Assembly: GCA_016926875.1 (NCBI GenBank)
Contig: JAFGNU010000099.1
Span: 1 to 50,500 of the forward strand
Direction: 5' to 3'
DNA length: 50,500 nt
Source: Anaerolineae bacterium
GTDB taxonomy: Bacteria > Chloroflexota > Anaerolineae > Aggregatilineales > Aggregatilineaceae
In this document: one piece after another, positions 33,678-41,576 of the stretch
Position numbering within the stretch: position 1 is the first letter of the stretch
Layout of the letters: each line of letters begins with the position of its first letter
Program-made: the position numbers and the translations under genes
Notes under the pieces: generated by a model
Told to the model about the DNA's origin: nothing
What the model saw: only the letters and a program-made list of their open reading frames with translations
Databases searched by the model: none

Positions 33678-34628
33678 ATGAGCAGCAGTCGAGCGCGTGC
33701 ACAGAGTTGGCCCTACCCCCGCCAACGACGTTTTGAACACTACATGCGCCAGATCGCAGCGAACTGGTTTGCAGAACGCGGGGTTTGCACCCATGCCCGA
33801 TACCCCTACATTCTGGCGCAGTATGACGACTGGGCGCACAACATTATCCTGCCCAAAGTCGCTGAGTACATTCAAACTGAACGTGCTGAACGCAAGTCCC
33901 ACAACCAGGGTTTTCCACTACACAGGTACATCCATCATGGCCTGAGCAGCCAGGCGATGGTCTTCAACCTCATCGGCCCGCTCATCGTGTACAACGACCT
34001 TGAACCGCTTGCAACGGCTCTTGCCCAACACAACGTTGCCTGGCCGCATAACGACATCATCGCCTGCTTTGAATACGAAGACCGCTCAGTGTTCAATGAA
34101 GATACCGGGCAGCCTACGTCTCTGGATGTTGTTTTTGCAGACCAGCATTCAGCGCCCTTTTTGTTCATGGAAGCCAAGTTTGTTGAAAAGGAATTTGGCG
34201 GCTGCTCAGTGTTCGCTCAAGGAGATTGCGACGGGCGTAATCCCGCGTCTGATTTTTCCACATGCTATCTCCATCACCTTGGCCGCCGGTACTGGGAACT
34301 TCTTGAGAAACACGGTTTTCTATCTGGCCCGCTCGGCCAAAACACAACGTGTATCCTGGCAACATACTATCAGTTCTTTCGCGAGATGCTTTTCGCCCTG
34401 GAACTCGACAGCACTTTGGTCCTGCTGGCCGATGCGCGTAACCCAACCTTTTACTGCGATAGCCCCAAAGGTGAGCGCGGGTTGGTTCCGTTCCTGCTGT
34501 CACTTATTCCGGCTACGGTCCAAAACCGGTTTGTCTTTCTGACGATTCAGCAACTCGTGACCGTCATCCGGCAAACAAGGCGTCATAAATGGATTGCTGA
34601 GTTTGAGCGGAAGTACGGCTTGGATTAG
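33678..34628 (+). CDS. PD-(D/E)XK restriction-endonuclease-like protein (PGN_0703-like)
   Basis: A 316-residue soluble protein from the ATG at 33678, which has AAGGA upstream; longer readings run into the direct repeat. A nuclease core is suggested by SLDVVFAD (Asp150) followed by FLFMEAKFVEKEFGGCSVF, giving Glu165-x-Lys167, the PD-(D/E)XK layout. Nearby Cys residues (GGCS, GDCDGRN, FSTCYL) match the pattern I associate with PGN_0703-type putative restriction endonucleases. An N-terminal helical region (FEHYMRQIAANWFAERG) precedes it. It has no adjacent methyltransferase. It lies in the direct-repeat cassette, so a defence or mobile role is plausible but unproven. Confidence 0.65.
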   Translation: MSSSRARAQSWPYPRQRRFEHYMRQIAANWFAERGVCTHARYPYILAQYDDWAHNIILPKVAEYIQTERAERKSHNQGFPLHRYIHHGLSSQAMVFNLIGPLIVYNDLEPLATALAQHNVAWPHNDIIACFEYEDRSVFNEDTGQPTSLDVVFADQHSAPFLFMEAKFVEKEFGGCSVFAQGDCDGRNPASDFSTCYLHHLGRRYWELLEKHGFLSGPLGQNTTCILATYYQFFREMLFALELDSTLVLLADARNPTFYCDSPKGERGLVPFLLSLIPATVQNRFVFLTIQQLVTVIRQTRRHKWIAEFERKYGLD

Positions 34629-34723
34629 CTTGTCCGTGCCCGCCTCAGTGAGCCTATTGTTGCGACGCATACGACTACATCCAATTGATGATCCAGAAGA
34701 GAACTTGTAAGAGGAAACTTGAG

Positions 34724-35425
34724 ATGAGTACCAGTTCAGGTTACTATGTGGCCCGCACAGAACAGCTTCTTGAGCGCTTCGAACAAGACATCCAGGATTG
34801 GCGACAGGTCATGACCGTTGCTTACGACGCTGACTTCATCAGCGCTGTCGTCCAACAAGCTCGCGCCGAATTCGAAGCACTAATTCCCCATATCCCCTAC
34901 ATCGGCGGCGATGAGAACCACCTGACCGGCAGCCTCGTCCGCTCCGTCCGCTGTCTGGCACTCTACAAAGCCATGCAAGCGCACGGCAAGACGGCGGCTG
35001 ATGCAGGCAAAGTGCTGTATGATGCCGCCGTCATCCAGGCGGCTCGTCCTGCGCCACCTATCCCGCCATCCGAATGGCTCAGCGAGGAAGAACTCATGCA
35101 GCGACGACGAGAGCGTGCGGAAGAGTCACAAGAACGGCGCTATCCCGATGACTTCGTTTATACGTTCGTGGAGGGCGACGGCGAAACCTTCGACTATGGC
35201 TACAACTTCACCGAGTGCGCGTCTCACAAGTTCTGCCGTGCGCGGGATGCCGAGACGTTCATGCCGTTTTTCTGCTTCCTGGACTTCCCGCTGTGTGAGG
35301 GGGCCGGGTTGGGTTTGAGCCGGACCATGACCCTGGCCGACGGCCATCCACTGTGCAATCACCGGTTCAGGCCAGGTGGCAAGTCCGCGCTGGAGTGGCC
35401 GCCGCCGTTCCTCCAGGACAAATAG
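34724..35425 (+). CDS. L-2-amino-thiazoline-4-carboxylic acid hydrolase family protein
   Basis: A 233-residue soluble protein starting at ATG 34724, preceded by GAGGA. The C-terminal half carries the family features: YNFTECASHKFCRARDAE, then MPFFCFLDFPLCEGAGLGLS, RTMTLADGHPLC and NHRF. The spaced Cys residues are diagnostic of the ATC-hydrolase fold. Named members take part in cysteine synthesis from ATC, but most of the family is uncharacterised and often sits beside regulators or transporters. The N-terminal half is helical (RTEQLLERFEQDIQDWRQVM). It is 95 bases after the nuclease-like gene in the same cassette. Confidence 0.75.
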   Translation: MSTSSGYYVARTEQLLERFEQDIQDWRQVMTVAYDADFISAVVQQARAEFEALIPHIPYIGGDENHLTGSLVRSVRCLALYKAMQAHGKTAADAGKVLYDAAVIQAARPAPPIPPSEWLSEEELMQRRRERAEESQERRYPDDFVYTFVEGDGETFDYGYNFTECASHKFCRARDAETFMPFFCFLDFPLCEGAGLGLSRTMTLADGHPLCNHRFRPGGKSALEWPPPFLQDK

Positions 35426-35519
35426 CCCTGGAAAAAGGACCTACAGTAGAACCTGATACAATCCGGCAGGAGTAGGCCGCCGGTTTTTTGCAGGGGCGAT
35501 CCGCTGGGTGTGCCCGCCG

Positions 35520-35738
35520 TCATCCCCCGATGCTCGACAGGTTCAGCATGACCCCGATCATCACGATCACCAGGCCCAGCATGAGCAGCACCACGCGCGC
35601 CCGCTCCCGCCCGATCAGGCGGCTCAGCAGGCGCCCGTGCACGACTTTCATTGTTGAGTCGAGGTTAAACGCCGCGCCGATCAATGTGTGCAGGCCCAGC
35701 AGGATCACGGCCAGCGTAAGAAGGTGCGAGTTTTTCAT
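35520..35738 (-). CDS. small two-helix membrane protein
   Basis: A 72-residue protein. TM1 is LLTLAVILLGLHTLIGAAF and TM2 is VVLLMLGLVIVMIGVML, joined by a basic loop (RLLSRLIGRERAR). Function unknown. Its last 13 codons form the right-hand 39-bp direct repeat, so its 3' end marks the border of the putative cassette. It starts 29 bases after the stop of the solute-binding protein gene and is probably co-transcribed with it. Confidence 0.7.
   Translation of the reverse strand: MKNSHLLTLAVILLGLHTLIGAAFNLDSTMKVVHGRLLSRLIGRERARVVLLMLGLVIVMIGVMLNLSSIGG
35524..35562. repeat. 39-bp direct repeat, right copy
   Basis: Exact match to 33525-33563. Here it is the intact 3' end of the small membrane protein gene, which suggests this is the original location and the left copy the duplicated one. 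Confidence 0.9.
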
Positions 35739-35767
35739 GCGTGCGCCGCTGTTGCCCAGGCGACCCG

Positions 35768-36997
35768 CTAGCGCGTCTTGCCCACTGCCGACTCGATCTC
35801 GATCAACACGTCGTCCAGCGAACCCCGGTTGTCTACATAGCGCCAGATACCCCCGTACAGGCTGTCGCGCGCATCCGGGTGCAGCCGGTCGGACAGGTCA
35901 AAGACCGGGTCGCCGCGCTCGGTCAGCGCTGCCGCGTCCCGCAGCACGCCGTTGGGATAATCCGCGCCGGGATAGGGCGAGATCGCGCTGCCCAGGTCGG
36001 CCCAGGCGGCTGCCGCTTCGGGTGACGCCAGGTATTCGGCCAGTTGCAGCACGATCGGATCGTCGTTGAACAGGACGATAAAATCACCACCGATCACCAC
36101 GCCGCCCGATCTATCACCAGCCGGAAGCGCGAAGAAATCCACGTCCGCGCCGGGTGTCAGGCGGCGGTTGGCGCTCGTGATCCAGCGCAGCGCCGTGCTT
36201 GGCCCGATGGCAAAAGCTGCTGCTGCCGGATCGTCAAACGGCGCGAGCACCGCGTCGGCAGGCGACAGCCGCGTGGGATCATCGAGCACGCCGGTATCAA
36301 GCATCTCGCCGAATACTTCCCACGCCGCGCGGACGCGCTCATCGGTCCAGGGGATCAACCCGTCCGCCAGCCCATTAACAACGTCGGCCCCGTACTGCCG
36401 GACCAGGATCGTTTCGAGGATGTCCGTACCGATAACGCCCGTGCTCAAACCCAGCGCCCAGGGTTCGCGCCCCTGCCCGGCGTGGACGTGGCTCACGGTC
36501 AGCAGGTCGTCCCAGGTGCGCGGCACGGACGCCGCCATCTGCCCCGCGCTGTTATACCAGGCCAGCCCCTTGACCGTCAGCCGCACAAACCGCCCGTAGA
36601 CGATACCGTCAACCGTCACCGCGTCGGCCAGGTAAGCCGGGTAGCCATCCGGCGGGGGGCCAAGCGCCGCGTCCAGCGCGATCACCTGGCCGGATTCGAC
36701 ATAGGCGCGCAGCAAGCCGGGCTGCGTCATCAGCACCATGTCCGGCGGCGTGCCCGCCTGGACCTGCTGGTACAGCGATTTTTCCAGGTTGGACGCCGCG
36801 ATCAGGTTGGGCTGGATGTTGTGTTCCTGGAAAAAGGGCAGCAAAAGCTGCTGAAAATCGTCCTGTTCGGCGCGGCTGTCCCACTGCGCCAGGATGGTGA
36901 TCTGGTTGTACTGCGCAGCGGCGGGCGGCAGTCCGGCCAGCGCGACCAGGATCGCCAGCAGCAGGACGAGGGGTAAACGCAGGGATCGGGTATCCAT
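35768..36997 (-). CDS. ABC transporter extracellular solute-binding protein (family 1)
   Basis: A 409-residue exported protein. The signal peptide LPLVLLLAILVALAGLPPAAA is cleaved before QYNQ. No lipobox Cys is present, so it is released or held otherwise. The mature part has the family-1 (sugar) binding fold: ITILAQWDSRAEQDDFQQLL, NLEKSLYQQVQAGTPPDMVL, VKGLAWYNSAGQMAASVPRT, a VVIGGDFIVLFND hinge and LAEYLASPEAAAAWADLGS. It would deliver a sugar or other polyol to an ABC importer. No permease or ATPase gene is adjacent, so it is an orphan. GGAG lies upstream of the ATG. Confidence 0.85.
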   Translation of the reverse strand: MDTRSLRLPLVLLLAILVALAGLPPAAAQYNQITILAQWDSRAEQDDFQQLLLPFFQEHNIQPNLIAASNLEKSLYQQVQAGTPPDMVLMTQPGLLRAYVESGQVIALDAALGPPPDGYPAYLADAVTVDGIVYGRFVRLTVKGLAWYNSAGQMAASVPRTWDDLLTVSHVHAGQGREPWALGLSTGVIGTDILETILVRQYGADVVNGLADGLIPWTDERVRAAWEVFGEMLDTGVLDDPTRLSPADAVLAPFDDPAAAAFAIGPSTALRWITSANRRLTPGADVDFFALPAGDRSGGVVIGGDFIVLFNDDPIVLQLAEYLASPEAAAAWADLGSAISPYPGADYPNGVLRDAAALTERGDPVFDLSDRLHPDARDSLYGGIWRYVDNRGSLDDVLIEIESAVGKTR

Positions 36998-37141
36998 CGG
37001 GCACTCTCCGGTACGGGATCAAGGATCGTTTCTGCTGCGAGTATACGAAGGCGCGGCGCCGGGGGCAAGGGGATCGCTGGTGGGAGACGGTTGGGTAGGC
37101 TAGACTTACGTTACATGGTTCGGAATTACGAGGCGCATCCG

Positions 37142-37372
37142 ATGTCAGACCTGATGCTTAAAATCGACCTCGATGATTTGTTTGAGTTGATCAAGCAGCT
37201 TTCGCCAGAACAGAGACGCTTGGTACGCCAACGTTTAGACCTGGACTGGTCAACCCGGTTTGCTCAAGCTCTCGATGCAATTCAAGCTGATATACCGCCA
37301 GCGATCACAGACGACGAAGCTGCCGCCGCTATTGAGCAAGCTGTTCGTGAAGTTCGAACAGGCAAGCAATAG
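37142..37372 (+). CDS. small antitoxin-like protein
   Basis: A 76-residue acidic protein from ATG 37142 (GAGG eight bases upstream). It reads MSDLMLKIDLDDLFELIKQL, SPEQRRLVRQRLD and a C-terminal DDEAAAAIEQAVREVR helix. This resembles small proteins that sit upstream of PIN-domain toxins, with an N-terminal strand/helix and a C-terminal helix that would contact the toxin. No toxin frame follows; the next gene is YcaQ-like. It is either an orphan antitoxin or an unrelated small protein. Confidence 0.5.
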   Translation: MSDLMLKIDLDDLFELIKQLSPEQRRLVRQRLDLDWSTRFAQALDAIQADIPPAITDDEAAAAIEQAVREVRTGKQ

Positions 37373-37454
37373 GTATACTGTGGATCGTCATCGGTACTAA
37401 TTCCTCACAGCATCTCGTGCTTTGGCTATCCTGGCCCGCTGGCAGCGATCCAAA

Positions 37455-37483
37455 TTGACACCCTAGAACACATGTGCTAAAAT
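37455..37483 (+). promoter_or_regulatory. consensus promoter of the YcaQ-like gene
   Basis: A perfect TTGACA (37455-37460), a 17-base spacer and TAAAAT (37478-37483). Transcription would begin about 30 bases before the gene's start codon. Confidence 0.75.
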
Positions 37484-37519
37484 GGTGCAGCGTTTCTTCA
37501 CCAGCACATGGGGGTTACG

Positions 37520-38776
37520 ATGACTGTACGCCTACCTCACCCGCTGCCCTTAGCCGCCGTCCGGGCGCTGGCCCTGCACGCGCAGGCGCTCACCGCCCCG
37601 CCGGATGGCGCGTCTCCGCCCACACTCGACACCATTCACGACCTGGTCGAACAACTCGGCTGTGTGCAGATCGACACGCTGCACGTCGTCCAGCGCAGCC
37701 AATACCTGGTGCTGTGGAGCCGGTTGGGCCAGTACGATCCCGCCGATTTTGACCGCCTGATCTTCGACCCGGATCACCGCCGTCTGTTTGAATACTGGAT
37801 GCACGCCGCTTCGATCATCCCACTGAGCCGCTACCGCTTCCGCCTGCCTCACATTCGCTGGTTCCGCGAGCATGGCAGCCGGTGGCGGCGCGGCTGGCCG
37901 CAGAAACCGGAAAACGCAGCGGTGATCGCGGCGGTGCTGGACCGCATCCGGGAAGAGGGACCGCTTGGCTCTGCCGACTTTGAGAACCCATCCCGCAAGC
38001 GGCAGTCCTGGTGGGACTGGAAACCGGCCAAGTACGCGCTGCATTACCTGTATGACCAGGGAAAGGTGATGGTAGTCCGGCGGGTGAACTTCCAGCGGCA
38101 CATGGACCTGACCGAGCGCGTGCTGCCCGATTGGGTGGACCGTGACGAACCCACCTCTGACGAGGCGAACTACCACACCCTGGCGCACAATGCGCGGGCG
38201 CTGGGCATCGCGGACGCGGGCCAGATCGCGGATTACGTGCACATGAAGCGCGGCGACGCCTACCCGGTCATCGAGCGCCTGCTGGCTGACGGCGTGCTGG
38301 TCGAAGTGGAAGCGGAATTACTCGACGGCGAGGCGCACACGCTGATCGTTCACCGCGACAACCTCCCCGCGCTGGAACAGGCTGCCGACGGTGCTTTACA
38401 GCCGGAGCGCACAACCTTTCTCAGCCCGTTTGACAGCCTGTTCTGGGCCGGTAGACGCGATCAACAGGTGTGGGGCTTTGAGAAGGTGCTGGAAGCCTAC
38501 AAGCCCGCCAGCCAACGCATCTGGGGCTATTTTTGTCTGCCGATCCTGCACCGCGACCGGCTGGTCGGGCGCTTTGATCCCAAGCTGGAACGCAAAAACG
38601 GCACGCTGCGCCTGAAGGCACTGTACCTCGAACCCGGCGTTGAACCGTCCGAAGACCTGATCGCGGACGTGGCGGGCGCAATGCGCAGTTTTATGCAGTT
38701 CCACACCGCGCACGACCTGGTGATCGAACGCAGCGATCCGGCGATCTTTGGCGACAGGCTGCTGACCGCGCTGTGA
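37520..38776 (+). CDS. YcaQ-like winged-helix DNA glycosylase family protein
   Basis: A 418-residue cytoplasmic protein of the HTH_42/YcaQ family. The hallmark is CVQIDTLHVVQRSQYLVLW, which contains the QID motif shared with AlkZ/YcaQ interstrand-crosslink glycosylases. Other family features are LFEYWMHAASIIPLSRYRF, SWWDWKPAKYALHYLYDQGK and TFLSPFDSLFWAGRRDQQVW. YcaQ relatives unhook DNA interstrand crosslinks; this specific activity is inferred. ATG 37520 is preferred because GGGGG lies five bases upstream; an in-frame ATG at 37508 has no such site. A near-consensus promoter lies just upstream. Confidence 0.85.
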   Translation: MTVRLPHPLPLAAVRALALHAQALTAPPDGASPPTLDTIHDLVEQLGCVQIDTLHVVQRSQYLVLWSRLGQYDPADFDRLIFDPDHRRLFEYWMHAASIIPLSRYRFRLPHIRWFREHGSRWRRGWPQKPENAAVIAAVLDRIREEGPLGSADFENPSRKRQSWWDWKPAKYALHYLYDQGKVMVVRRVNFQRHMDLTERVLPDWVDRDEPTSDEANYHTLAHNARALGIADAGQIADYVHMKRGDAYPVIERLLADGVLVEVEAELLDGEAHTLIVHRDNLPALEQAADGALQPERTTFLSPFDSLFWAGRRDQQVWGFEKVLEAYKPASQRIWGYFCLPILHRDRLVGRFDPKLERKNGTLRLKALYLEPGVEPSEDLIADVAGAMRSFMQFHTAHDLVIERSDPAIFGDRLLTAL

Positions 38777-38782
38777 TCCGGG

Positions 38783-39364
38783 TCAGCCAACGTGCGTAAA
38801 ATCGCCCTTTGTCATATCGAACGGCAGGTTGCCCATCGAGATGTAGGTGTACCCGACCCCGACCGCCAGGTCAGACAGGCCGAGTGCGTCTACCAGATTG
38901 CTATGACGGTCATTGGCGAATATGTAGCCACCGTCGCCCGCCTGCGGCGTGCTCAGGATAGTCTGCACATCTGCGACGCGCTCGCCAGCGCCAAACGCGC
39001 GGCAGATGACCGCCGCGTCGCCGCCTTCCGGCTGCATAGATTCTTCATCCAACAGCGCCTCGAAATAACTGGGCGTGGAATTATAGCTATCGACCAGCTT
39101 CCCGCCCTCATACAGCCAGTAGGCCAGCACATCATCATCGTGATTGAGCACGGCCAGCGCGGCACACGCCAACCGGCGAGATAGATCGGCGGTTACGCCT
39201 TGCAGCGCATCGACATCCTGAATATCGGATGCCTCGTCATATACAACGGTGAGTTTATCGACGGTAGCCGAAACATAGGCGGTCCGCTTCATCTGGTTCA
39301 GCGCCTCAAGAACCTGCGCCTGCTCTGGTCCGCGCAGCGTGGTATTGGTGTAGAAACTGCCCAT
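38783..39364 (-). CDS. conserved protein of unknown function
   Basis: A 193-residue soluble protein starting MGSFYTNTTLRGPEQAQVLE, with AAAGGA upstream of the ATG. It has alpha/beta character with an LAVLNHDDDVLAYWLYEGG core and a DSYNSTPSYFEALLDEE segment. I know similar sequences only as uncharacterised conserved proteins. It begins 19 bases after the stop of the RarA gene, so the two are probably co-transcribed. The frame extends far upstream antisense-like through the RarA gene, but that part is a shadow. Confidence 0.75.
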   Translation of the reverse strand: MGSFYTNTTLRGPEQAQVLEALNQMKRTAYVSATVDKLTVVYDEASDIQDVDALQGVTADLSRRLACAALAVLNHDDDVLAYWLYEGGKLVDSYNSTPSYFEALLDEESMQPEGGDAAVICRAFGAGERVADVQTILSTPQAGDGGYIFANDRHSNLVDALGLSDLAVGVGYTYISMGNLPFDMTKGDFTHVG

Positions 39365-39383
39365 CAGATCACATCCTTTCCAC

Positions 39384-40757
39384 TCAATCCGAACTCTCGT
39401 CGTCCGGCTGGCCCCGGCCTTCCAGCCGCGCCTTGACCGTCCGCTCGTAGCCGATGGCCTTGGGCGTGTACCAGCCGGGCGGGTCCATGTCCAGCGGCAA
39501 ATACTGCTGCGCCACCCAGCCGCCGGGGTAATCGTGCGGGTACAGGTAGCGGCCCATCTCCCCGACCGCGTCCTGCATCGCCTGCTGGTAGCGGTCGCGC
39601 GCGGGACCGTGCAGGTTGCTCGACTTGTCACGCAGGTAGGGCGGCACGTCGCCGGGACCATGCTCCTCGATGTGGCCGAGCGCCTGCCAGATCGCGCCCG
39701 CGCTGTTGCTCTTGGGCGCGGTCGCCAGATACAGGCACGCTTCCGACAGAAAGTAGTACCCTTCCGGCATCCCCACCCATTCAAAGGCGTGCGCCGCCGC
39801 CGACACCACCACCAGCGCGTTTGGATCGGCCAGTCCAATATCTTCGCTGGCGAGAATAAACAACCGGCGCAGCACAAAGCGCGGGTCTTCTCCGGCGTGC
39901 AGCATCTTCGCCATCCAGTACAGCGCCGCATCGGGATCGGAGCCGCGCACGCTCTTGATAAACGCGCTGATCGTGTCGTAGTGCTCATCCCCGCCCCGGT
40001 CATAGCGCACGGCGCGCTGCTGGATGCTCTCCTGGGCAACGGCCAGGTCGATCACGATGGTCCCGTTCTCGTCGGGCGGCGTGGTCCGGGCGGCGAGTTC
40101 GATCGCATTTAGCGCCGAGCGCGCATCCCCGCCCGCCACATTCGCCAGGTGCGCGGCGGCGTCTTCGGTGAGCGTGATCGCCAGCCTGCCCAACCCGCGC
40201 TCACGGTCGCGCAATGCCTGCGCCATGATGGTCAGCACGTCTTCCTGGTCCAGCGGCAGCAGTTGAAATACCCGGCTGCGGCTGAGCAGTGGATTCACCA
40301 GGCTGAAGAACGGGTTTTCGGTCGTGGAGCCAACCAATACCACCGTGCCATCCTCGACAAACGGCAGCAGGCCGTCCTGCTGCGCCTTGTTCCAGCGGTG
40401 AATCTCGTCGATGAACAGCACCGTGTCCTGCCCGTACATCCCGGACCGCTCCTGGGCATCGGCGATCAGCGCGCGCAGGTCTTTCACGCCGGACGTAACC
40501 GCGTTCAGGCGGCTGAAGTGGCGCTTGGTGTGGTGCGCGATGATGTTCGCCAGGGTGGTCTTGCCGGTACCGGGCGGTCCCCACAGGATGATCGAGCTGA
40601 GCTGATCGGCTTCAATCGCGCGGCGCAGCAGCCGCCCCGGCCCGATGATGTGCGATTGGCCGACAAACTCATCGATGGTGCGCGGGCGCATTCGCACGGC
40701 CAGCGGCGCGTCGCGCTGTTGGCGTTGTTCGCGGGCATAATCAAACAGGTCGGACAT
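39384..40757 (-). CDS. rarA: replication-associated recombination protein A (RarA/MgsA)
   Basis: A 457-residue AAA+ ATPase from ATG 40757, with GGATAGGA upstream; a GTG at 40775 would add six residues. It opens MSDLFDYAREQRQQRDAPLA and RMRPRTIDEFVGQSHIIGPG. Walker A is WGPPGTGKTTLA, Walker B is LFIDEIHRWN, sensor 1 is VGSTTENPFFSLVNPLLSR, and the C-terminal region has the MgsA tetramerisation features (ALYWMAKMLHAGEDPRFVLR). It acts at stalled replication forks. Close linkage with a YcaQ-like glycosylase gene fits a genome-maintenance neighbourhood. Confidence 0.95.
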   Translation of the reverse strand: MSDLFDYAREQRQQRDAPLAVRMRPRTIDEFVGQSHIIGPGRLLRRAIEADQLSSIILWGPPGTGKTTLANIIAHHTKRHFSRLNAVTSGVKDLRALIADAQERSGMYGQDTVLFIDEIHRWNKAQQDGLLPFVEDGTVVLVGSTTENPFFSLVNPLLSRSRVFQLLPLDQEDVLTIMAQALRDRERGLGRLAITLTEDAAAHLANVAGGDARSALNAIELAARTTPPDENGTIVIDLAVAQESIQQRAVRYDRGGDEHYDTISAFIKSVRGSDPDAALYWMAKMLHAGEDPRFVLRRLFILASEDIGLADPNALVVVSAAAHAFEWVGMPEGYYFLSEACLYLATAPKSNSAGAIWQALGHIEEHGPGDVPPYLRDKSSNLHGPARDRYQQAMQDAVGEMGRYLYPHDYPGGWVAQQYLPLDMDPPGWYTPKAIGYERTVKARLEGRGQPDDESSD

Positions 40758-40819
40758 AGCACGTCCTATCCCCACAAGTATCAGTTAACGCATGGTTTGT
40801 AATCAGGATGATGGCGAAG

Positions 40820-41224
40820 TCATGCAGCGTCGTTTTCTCCGCTGTTTAGCAAGGCCAGGACTTCTGCTTCTGTTTTGTGACGGTAGTCACCGCTCATCCC
40901 GTATCGAATGCCCTGCCTGGCGTTTGATTGCAGGATGTTGATAAAGCCTTCAATGCCCTGTTCACGGATGCACTTGATAAAGCCGACCGTTTGCCCCCGG
41001 TTTTCATCGACAAAACGCCCATTTGAACAGGGGAAGTCCTCACATTCCCAGCACCCGGCAAGCCCTTTTTCCAGGCAGCATCGGCGGTGATAACAGTGAT
41101 CCTTGTCGCACCTGTCGGTGTTGCAGGGCGGATTCCTGCACCATGTGCAGACCGGGTTATGATCGCACAGGCTGCACACCAGCCCGCAGTAGGCCACGTT
41201 TTTCAGCAGTTCTTGATCGTCCAT
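40820..41224 (-). CDS. DUF3795-type cysteine-rich protein
   Basis: A 134-residue protein with 13 Cys in its first ~75 residues: YCGLVCSLCDHNPVCTWC, PPCNTDRCDKDHC, RRCCLEKGLAGCWECEDFPC, then a Cys-poor helical C-terminus (FIKCIREQGIEGFINILQ). This is the DUF3795 layout and suggests zinc or Fe-S binding. Function unknown. It is less GC-rich than its neighbours. It lies 62 bases upstream of the RarA start on the same strand. Confidence 0.75.
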   Translation of the reverse strand: MDDQELLKNVAYCGLVCSLCDHNPVCTWCRNPPCNTDRCDKDHCYHRRCCLEKGLAGCWECEDFPCSNGRFVDENRGQTVGFIKCIREQGIEGFINILQSNARQGIRYGMSGDYRHKTEAEVLALLNSGENDAA

Positions 41225-41281
41225 GATGCACTCGTCCGGCTGTGAATGCCTATCGATTTTTCTATGAGCAGATACGGCGTG

Positions 41282-41508
41282 TTATGCTAGTTTTTGCAGA
41301 TGCGGTGGCCGACCGGTTGGCCTCACTCCCCGACCCCCTCTCCATTCGAAATGGCGAGGGGGAGCACTGCCGCAAGCGCCTATTTTCACGCCGGGCGGCT
41401 CCCCTTTTCCCCTCTATAGCTCGGCTGGAGAGGGGAAAAGGGGCTGGGGGATGTGGGGTGAGGCCAATGCCAAAACAGGCATGATCGGAATTTCCATCAC
41501 TAGCATAA
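41282..41508 (+). repeat. MITE-like intergenic repeat, copy D (intact ends)
   Basis: Best-preserved copy, about 227 bp. It begins TTATGCTAG and ends with the exact inverse CTAGCATAA. The core arms GGTTGGCCTCAC and GTGGGGTGAGGCC enclose a CCATTCGAAATGG palindrome and CCCTCTATAGCTCGGC/GGAGAGGGG. No target-site duplication is evident from the immediate flanks. It fills the gap between the MFS and DUF3795 genes (41225-41576), which otherwise holds nothing recognisable. Confidence 0.85.
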
Positions 41509-41576
41509 GTCCCACACGAGATCGAGACTGGTATTATACCATCTTTTGTACAAATGTTCTACATTTTGAAGACTGT

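Larger units (their letters stand above)
33564..35523. mobile_element. putative ~2 kb inserted cassette between direct repeats
   Basis: The segment between the two 39-bp repeats carries a nuclease-like gene and an ATC-hydrolase-family gene, both on the plus strand and visibly less GC-rich than the surroundings. The right repeat completes the 3' end of the small membrane gene, as integration into a gene's 3' end would. No integrase or transposase is present, so movement would need trans-acting functions or homologous recombination. An old tandem duplication is the alternative. Confidence 0.5.
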
